Source: Hydrangea macrophylla
Taxonomy: Eukaryota; Streptophyta; Magnoliopsida; Cornales; Hydrangeaceae
Assembly: GCA_033977485.1 (NCBI GenBank)
Contig: CM066988.1
Location: forward strand, 138,949,359 to 139,013,358
DNA: 64,000 nucleotides
Direction: 5' to 3'
Below the pieces are notes generated by a model. That model was not told the DNA's origin and did no database searches. It saw only the letters and a list, made by a program, of their open reading frames with translations. Positions 56,859 to 64,000 of the stretch are shown here, one piece after another (the stretch's first letter is position 1; each line of letters opens with the position of its first letter). The translations under genes were made by a program, and so were the position numbers.

Positions 56859-59729
56859 TGTCACGCCCCGACGTAGCATAAATAAGGAAAGCGTTTAATT
56901 TCCTTTATGGACCCGTAGGTCGCGACAGTTTGAAGTATCGATTCCGTCCCAAACGTTAAACAATAAAACATAATAATCAGAGTAAAGCAATCAAGGCTTA
57001 CAAAAATTTTCTATCTTATTACATCTTATAAACCGGGGTCACTAAGGCACAAACCGCCTTGAAAATAAAATAATAGCTTAGTGTCTGTTACAGTCATCCT
57101 TAAAACAAAACAGTTTAAATCTCCAACAAATAAACTTAATGCATAAAATAAACAGTTTCTCTTATTCCAAAGCGGCCATTCTCAATTTGCATAGTCGTAC
57201 GATTCCTCCTGATTGTAACCTGAAAAGCCTGAACACGAATGTCCAGGACGCATCAACGTCGTCAGCTTCGAGAAGCTGGTGAGTATTAAAAACATGACTT
57301 TGAATGTAAATCATACCCATTTACCTTTTTCCATTTTCAATTTACAAAATCAATAGTTTGATCATAAAAAGAATTCATTTTAGAGCACCACGAGGAATAT
57401 ATTAAAAGTTGTTCATTCATTAAAACACATGCTCGTGTATGAAATAATGCACCCCACTCATCTTACCGACTCTTTTCTCTCGACAGACCCCACAACAACG
57501 CTCTATCTTACTCCTGTATCTTTGAAACACTAAGATAGCCACACTTTAGCGACGGGGCGCCAGGGAGTGTCCAATGCCTCACACTTTGAATACCCTAACC
57601 GCCATGCAAATACCGGGGCAACCCCTCTCGCAGTATCCAGACTTGAGTTATCAGGGAGTGTCCGTAGGCCACACTTTAGCACTACCATGGGTGCCAGTGA
57701 GTGTCCATATTTGCCACCGTCGCATTTCAAAGATACCCACGCCTCTTTTTCAACTACAATCACCACCGCAATCTCAATCACAATCACAATCACAACCACA
57801 ACCACAATCACAACCACAACCACAACCACATCTCATACTCTTTTCCACACTAACCATTACTCTTTCCACACTGACTGTCACCCATATGCATGTACCACTG
57901 ACCCACATGAATGTCATGAAACTCTAAAACATAAAGCACTTTACTGAATTAAAGGCACAACGCAAGTACGGGAATTGATAAGTCAAAACACAACGTCCAA
58001 CTCGCTCAAACATGAATAATTGGGGTTCTGTTTTAAATAAACTACCCAAACAGAACCTTAACAGTATATGAATTTCATCCAAACAGTCCCTTAGCACAAA
58101 ACAACAAAAACCACAAACAGCAGGAAATCGCGCGCGCGGGCCGCTCGCGCGAAAGTTCGCTCGCGCGGGCCGCTCGCGCGATATGCCCATTTTTCCTTTT
58201 ATAATAAACTTTTCTGACCGCCTGAAACAGCCAGGGTCGCGCGCGCGGATCGCTCGCGCGAAGGGGTTCTCGCGCGACCCTCGCTCGCGCGACCAGCCTA
58301 ATTTCCAATTATATATAAAAACTCTTCCGTCTGCCTGGGGAAACAAGGCTCGCGCGCGCGGATCACTCGCGCGAGGGGTCGCTCGCGCGGGCCGCTCGCG
58401 CGATTCCTCGCGCGCGCGATCGTGGCGCGACCTGAAGCTGAGGCTTCGTCTTCTTCCCCCAGACTTCCCTGTTTCAGCAAAACAGGGGTCTTTTTGACCC
58501 ATTTCAATTCTGTAAGCATATATGTCCTATTATATATGGATTTCTTTGTTTTTCAACAAGGATTCCAAATATGAAATCAATTTTACAAGATTCAATCTAT
58601 AGCTCCCAAATTTTATGAGTTTTCAAAAGATGTCAAAACTTCATTTTTAATATACTTTTCCATATGAACAAATTAGACTTTAAAACTTTGGGTATAACAT
58701 ATATGATGTGTAATCTATCATAATCATCTCTGAAAACAAGTTTTGGTTAAGATTGAAAATTCTTGATTTTCAAGCCATGGAGTTCATACGTAAATCAATC
58801 ATGGTGTTTTACGAAATTAAGCAAACACACAGTAAATAGACATGTAATTACATCCTTAGTGAGTTTAGAATACTCACTGTGATTAAGAGATGAGTGATTG
58901 TTGAGAAAGATAAGCTTAATAAGAATTAACCCAAGCTTGACTATGGAGGATCAAGAGCTTCTCTCTATAAATTTCTGTTATAACTCTCAGTGTAATTCTC
59001 TCTACTCTCTGTGTTATGTGTTTGTGAAGAGCAGAATGTGTGTCTTTAGAGGGAGTGTATGTGAGTGTATATAAAGAAGGCCAAAAGGAAGAACTTGGGG
59101 ACCAAGCCTCTTGTGGATTACTCAACAATTTGAATTAGTTTAACTAATTCTCTAACTCTTCACAATTAACAGCATAAGATCATACGTATATACATATATA
59201 CACCATCAGATTTTGAAGAGGCAAGTATAGATCAATAGGGGTCAATCTTGAGGTGTTTGGCAATATAGCTTATGGCACAACATTTGCACATATAAGCTAA
59301 GCATTCCCAAACAATGCCTTACCAAATGATTACTTGCCATTAATGGAATAAAGAAAATGTCCAAATCGGTCACTTCCAAAACCTGTGGAAGCTCACATCG
59401 CGCGGACAGTTTTGAACATAAACTGGTATTTTCGGGGCGCGGTGGTCACCACAAAAATACAGAAAATTCATTTTAGTGTAAAGATTGATTTTCTGGTTTA
59501 ATAAAAATACAGTTTGAGTTAACAGAAAATATTTTCACCGTTTTGAAATACAGATTTGAAATTTAACACAGGTTTTACAAATTATAGTTTGACCCCAAAA
59601 GAAATTCTAAATGTGAATTAAACAAGAAATTAAAATATCAGCATACCACACCAATTGAATTAAATATGACAATGCCAAAATTATGAAAGATGTCATATTA
59701 AATTTTAAATGAAAATGCAGGTTATTACA
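56859..59729 (-). mobile_element. B2: solo LTR of the B family, inverted relative to B1
   Basis: A 2871-bp LTR; on the minus strand TGTAATAACCTGCATTTTC...GGGGCGTGACA. Flanked by perfect ATACC (56854-56858 and 59730-59734), with no internal region. Same features as B1 in mirror order: TG/CA hexamer repeat (57766-57832), CGCG-rich array (58126-58432) and TATA-like region near 59055-59075. Confidence 0.93.
58126..58432 (-). repeat. CGCG-rich array in LTR B2
   Basis: Three blocks of GCGCGAGCG half-units, as in B1 (16691-17002), with GAAA linkers and GCGCGAAA (E2F-type) matches. CpGs are still mostly intact. Confidence 0.85.
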
Positions 59730-59734
59730 ATACC

Positions 59735-61788
59735 AAAGGTTCCCTCTTGCTTAATTAGAAGTAAAACAATATACCCGAAGTGGTCAAACCAAAAGTGGAT
59801 CAGTGGGGTTTTCGACAAATTGCACTGCCCCCCTTCGACCGGTCGAATGACCCCCTGGTAGATTTCCACCCTGCTGCAGAATTTTGCCTAGAGATCATAC
59901 AACCACCTCGAATTTTCAACACTACTAAACACTTTGAATTATTAAGTAAACATCCAAGACATATAAAAACACTAGTAACCAATCTTTTGGGCTCCAAGAG
60001 TTCACAACTACTATTTAGACAACTTTAGGAAAGTATGAATGAAAATCCAATTCATTTTTACCTCAATGAGTATAACTCTCGAGTTCATCGCTCCAACCAA
60101 GTTAAGCAAAATTAAAAGTGTCGTAACCATTCCTAAACAAACAACTATATTACATATCATGTATTACAAGAGTTGAACTTGCTAACTGACATCCATAAGA
60201 GCTTCAATCCCAACTTTACATCACCACCAACCTACTAGGCATCGTCTTAGTCCACATTATAACCAAATGTAAACACAAGCTATGAGTTAACTAGAATTCT
60301 CCCAAGTACAACTAAACTTACATATTACAAGTTCTTGCTTAGGACTTGAAATTTACAATATTAACTACAAAACTCTCCCAAAAGCCCACGTTTCCTCGTC
60401 CACTCCCATTTTTACTTCTTTGAGGCTTCGTCTTTATCACCTACAATGGTTATTCAATAACCACTACACTATATAAGCTATATGCTTGTGAATGCCAATA
60501 ATTCTAAACATGAATAATAGACATGCTCAATCACACCTTTTCTATACATCACTATGGTCTCTGGGAACGCAAGTACCGGCCACCCTTTCACGTTAATCCG
60601 CGACTACTCCATTAGTCCATGCGACTAACCGAGATCCACACCTCTTACTTTCAGGCGTGCAATCTCATGGCCAAATTGGCACCTAGTCTAACATAACTTC
60701 TATGGCAAGTACAAGTTTCCCTTTGACCTACATTAGCAACTCAACATGCTCATATAAATTTATTACATCATGCTATAGCCATACAAATGAGTCTTATTAA
60801 CTACATGAGTTTGCCCAATATTAACTAAACATGCTAAATTATACAAATAGACATGCTTATCATCACAAAGATCATTTCAAACATCCAATTATTCAAATTC
60901 TATAATTATTGTCACCCACCTCAAGGATTTTGCTCCTAGTAGCCAAATTAAAGCCTAGTAATATCCAGGTATAATTCCTATACAAAAAATACAGATTATA
61001 AACTAAACTCCCGAATTGGGGCGCAGAAAAACAATCTCAAAACGCAATAAGATTCATATCACTGCGCTAGACTTACCTTTAGGAGTACAAATATGTAGCA
61101 TGTTCCGAAATTGAATGTTAAACAACACGTCGATTGAGTCGAGAACGTCGTCGTCAATTTCGTCGTCGAGAATTTCCGTACGAATTCTCTCTGTAATTGT
61201 TTGCTAAGGAAGAAGGAAGCAAAGGTGGTGGTGACTCATGGGACACATGTCTCATAACATGTGATTCCAAGTTTGCCTTTCTAAGCTAGCCTCCCCCATA
61301 TTTTATAAGTTTTACAATTATACCCCTGCTTATTATGAAACTTATTAAAATTATCCCAAACTTAAATGGGTGTTTGTCTATGTCACGTATGGGTCCCATA
61401 AGTGGTCCCATATAATATTATAAAGTTGATAATTACCCTACTAATTATGCAACATGTTTAATTCGCCCTCACAAAGGTATCCCTAACGGACCATGGAAAT
61501 GGTCTGTAATGATTAACATGCTATAAAAATAGCATATTAAAATATTCACATATGCTTTAATAAACATTTAAGCACATAAGAATTACCGCACGTATCTGTC
61601 CCATCACACGAGGACCTCTCATGACTGTCCCAAACTGAGATTGGCACTTGGCCTATCTTTGGGGTCCTAGTTGGACATTCACGTTAGTGAGTTAATACCC
61701 AATTAACATATATAATCATATCATTAATTTAATGCTAATGATGCATGCTAAATGCAATTAAATATTGCCCGCGAGAGTAGGTGTTACA
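59735..61788 (-). repeat. LTR F, piece 2, probable solo LTR
   Basis: Ends GTAGGTGTTACA at 61788. The stretch ATGGGTCCCATAAGTGGTCCC and CTACTAATTATG is recognisably related to LTR D (GGGTTCCAAATGTGGTCTC, CTACTAATTATG). Neither side shows a primer site or polypurine tract, so it looks solo. The flanks AAAAG (56633-56637) and AAGTT (61789-61793) do not form a convincing duplication, so truncation is possible. Confidence 0.7.
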
Positions 61789-61811
61789 AAGTTGGACCTT
61801 CATTTATTTAT

Positions 61812-62399
61812 TGTTACACCCAAACTCAGCCCATGCCCGAGCGGTTCTATTCTGCAACTACTGACAAGCATCATCCCGAGCGGTTTGGTCCACCTAATAC
61901 CTCCCGAGCGGTTCATCCACAACCCGGCCAACAGGTCGGGAAGACCGCACTGGCACATCCCACCGCGGGAACAGCTCATCTGGGCCCACAGGCATGATCC
62001 TGAATATTCCGGGCAGTTTCCTACTCGAGCTAGAAGACTAATGAAATGTACAAACTATTTCCTAATACAATTAGGAAACTTACTTATATTTCCTTATCCA
62101 TGTACGAGTAGGTCTCTTGCATCTATAAAAGAGACCTCTCACCCCCCATTGAAGGGGCTGACTTTTCAGTCTACACAGCACTTCTATAACATTCATCAAC
62201 ATGCCCGGCCGGCCTACGGTAGCTCCAAACTTGTTGGTTCACCACAGGTCTCCAGCTTTTTTACAGTATAGTGAACGTGCTCAGACACACACGTGGACGT
62301 AGGTACCTTCATTAACAGGGCCAAACCACATACAAAAAACTAGTCTCTCACTCTTCCTCCCCTGGCATTGCTTTAATTTACCTTAACCAAATTTTGGCA
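61812..62399 (+). repeat. Element G 5' LTR (about 588 bp, Tat lineage)
   Basis: Starts TGTTACACCC and ends near TTTTGGCA, followed by a Tat-type primer-site motif. Contains several CCCGAGCGGTT repeats (61838-61915) and a TATA box. The other LTR is outside the window, so the ends are inferred. Confidence 0.65.
62111..62136 (+). promoter_or_regulatory. TATA box of LTR G inside a palindrome
   Basis: TATAAAAG (62124-62131) lies within GGTCTCTT...AAGAGACC, an 8-bp perfect inverted repeat with a 10-bp loop. Confidence 0.6.
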
Positions 62400-62408
62400 T
62401 CATCAGCT

Positions 62409-62426
62409 TGGTGCCGTCTGTGGGAA
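62409..62426 (+). other. Element G primer-binding site
   Basis: TGGTGCCGTCTGTGGGAA, one or two bases off the GGCGCCGTCTGTGGGAA motif that follows the 5' LTR in many Tat-lineage elements. The tRNA partner is not identified. Confidence 0.65.
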
Positions 62427-62467
62427 GCGACAAGTCTTCTCATCAAAAAATCTCTTGACTGATCGTC

Positions 62468-63620
62468 ATGCCACCGAAGAAGGGTAAGAAGGTTGATCAG
62501 CAGTCCAACCGGGATGTTCCTCCGGCCCCGGCACTGGCACCGGCACCGGCTGCGGCAGTCATGACATCTGAGCAGATCACCGCGACCCTCACACAACTCT
62601 TGGAGGGCCAGCGTCAAATCCAACAATAGATCAAAGCCCTGCTGGCCCAGCAAAGCCGTCCTCGAGTCTCTCGGAAATGACCCGGGAACGTTGCGCACGG
62701 TCGGGAACCGATCTTGACTAAACGACGAGCTCGAGCCAACCCGTCCCCCGTTGAGGATGCCAGAGACATCAACAGTAGGCGTACTACCCGAGTGAAGAGG
62801 CAGGAGCATATGGCCCGGGAATCAGTCCAGGGTCACTCAGACAAGAGCCGAGTTGTCCCTAGGCATACGATGAACCGGAGTCATCGCCAAGCCCAATCCC
62901 AGAGGACAATACACCGCCATGAAGAAGAAGCCTCTTCCACTGACCCGACTAAGCCCTCACCGGTCGGGAAGGAGTGGAAGCCCGAATCAAGGACTTGTAG
63001 AAGCAGATTGACGGAGTGGCCAAAAATCTTGGTCAAAATCACGCTCAGAATCAGGCCAATACCGAGATAGAGTCACCATTCTCTAGCCAGATCACGAGGG
63101 TTGCCATCCCGCGTAAATTTAAGCAGCCTCGCCTAGATCCCTATAACGGCTCGGGAAGCCCGGTCGACCACGTCCGGACCTACAAGGCTCAGATGGCCCT
63201 AGCCACCAACTCCGATGAACTACACTGCCTAGCCTTCCCCAGCACTTTGAAAGGCTCGTCCGTGCAATGGTTCTACTCCTTAGAGCCCCAATCGGTCCGC
63301 AATTTTAAGCAACTCGGCAAGCAGTTCATCAACCAGTTCGCCGGTATGTATGAAGGGCCAAAGCCTGACATACATCTACTGACGGTCATACAAAGGAATA
63401 ATGAGACCCTCAAGGAATTTACCGACCGATTTAATCAAGAGAAGCTCGACATCTATGATCTTGATGAAACCGTCGCTATTATGGCCTTTTGCTCAGGAGT
63501 TCAACACACCAAGTGCACCATGTCGTTTAACAAAAATTGACCGGTAACCTTGGTTGAACTCGCAAAGAGGGTTGGAAAATACATTGACACTGAAGAGTTT
63601 CTAAAGATCAAAGACCGGGC
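62468..63620 (+). pseudogene. gag: Element G Gag (Tat lineage), broken
   Basis: Starts ATG at 62468 with a lysine-rich MPPKKGKK head and Pro/Ala run. Stops TAG (62627) and TGA (62678) interrupt it; the frame continues as an Arg/Ser-rich region (62714-62960), shifts near 62970, meets another TAG (63000 region) and then codes the Gag domain at 63016-63540: IPRKFKQPRLDPYNGSGSPV, FPSTLKGSSVQWFYSLEP, FINQFAGMYEG, ETLKEFTDRFNQEKLDIYDL. A TGA (63538) precedes PVTLVELAKRV. Four of the breaks are explained by C-to-T or G-to-A changes. The element continues past the window end. Confidence 0.88.
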
Positions 63621-63639
63621 AAGAAAGCAACGAGTCTAC

Positions 63640-63905
63640 CCGAAGTAAGCGAAAGCGAGATCAGCCCCGGAGTTCTGACAGTTCTTCCAGTTCACAGCAG
63701 TCCGGGTCAAGCAGCCCCGACGCGACTTCCAGTTCAAAATGGTCTGAGTCCAACAGCCCCGACTGAACCTATAGCTTACAGTAGGCTGGGTCCGATAGTC
63801 CCGACCCGACCTCCAGTTTACATCAGTCGGGATCAAGCAGTTCCGACTTTGCCTCCAGCAAAAAGAAATCAGGAGCCCGACGATCCTAATCTGACCCCCT
63901 GTCTC
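63640..63905 (+). repeat. Ser/Asp-coding tandem repeat in element G gag tail
   Basis: About four units of roughly 60 bp of the form TCCAGTTCACAGCAGTC-GGGTCAAGCAGCCCCGAC. In the gag-continuing frame they read SSSSQQSGSSSPD, then stops appear. Probably a low-complexity linker before the zinc knuckle. Confidence 0.7.
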
Positions 63906-64000
63906 CATCAGTTTAGATGAGCCTGACTATAGTGGTACTTGCTTGATCACTATACGAGGCTCCACCGATTATCAGAGAGCCCTTACAAAGACCTTGGGCC

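Noticed and set aside
56638..61788. LTR F as a confirmed solo LTR with a target duplication
   Set aside because: Flanks AAAAG and AAGTT do not match well; reported only as probable.
62378..62809. A 143-residue minus-strand ORF in element G
   Set aside because: Antisense to the primer site and gag start; no domain.

Overview
This is a plant nuclear window, most likely from a eudicot with a large, repeat-rich genome. It is AT-rich and non-coding apart from transposable elements. Every long reading frame that can be recognised is a Gag or Pol product of an LTR retrotransposon. I see no host protein gene, rRNA gene or functional tRNA gene.

Layout. (1) 1-9090 is AT-rich intergenic DNA with short elements: a TRIM retrotransposon (1488-1836), foldback/MITE elements (1868-2294, 3003-3531, 7627-8058, 8761-8924, and a probable remnant at 4111-4256), TA microsatellites and a 41-base poly(C) tract. 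(2) 9096-54699 is one old Ty3/Gypsy chromovirus (element D, minus strand, target duplication GTGAT) pushed apart by three younger elements. Element A (9517-23475, duplication GCGTG) and element C (23762-33351, duplication ATCTC) both sit in D's 3' LTR. Element E (37307-51430, duplication YCCTC) sits in D's pol gene at the protease/reverse transcriptase junction. Element A itself carries a solo LTR, B1 (15379-18230, duplication ATTAT). (3) 54705-56637 is AT-rich DNA with degenerate repeats. (4) 56638-61788 is a chromovirus LTR (F) interrupted by a second B-family solo LTR, B2 (56859-59729, duplication ATACC), in opposite orientation to B1. (5) 61812-64000 is the 5' part of a Tat-lineage element (G, plus strand) running off the window.

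How the elements work. C has a nearly complete gag-protease-RT-RNase H-integrase-chromodomain order, broken by three stops and one frameshift. D has the same order but is more decayed. A has no usable pol, 3.55-3.59 kb LTRs and an acidic ORF; it must depend on others to move, if it still can. E has an intact 715-codon Tat/Ogre-type gag but no pol, and almost identical LTRs, so it looks recent and mobilised in trans. By eye the LTR pairs of E are most alike, those of A and C intermediate and those of D least, which agrees with the nesting order.

Most interesting points. The primer-binding side of E carries a 50-nt copy of the 3' part of a tRNA-Arg(ACG), ending where position 26 would be and with G at anticodon position 34, as expected if a modified tRNA primer was reverse-transcribed. 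The LTR of A has absorbed the integrase/chromodomain end of pol plus a second polypurine region. A hairpin with compensatory base changes sits just upstream of the polypurine tract in A, C and D. GC-rich CGCG arrays recur in LTRs of two families (B and C), and a palindrome array in E.
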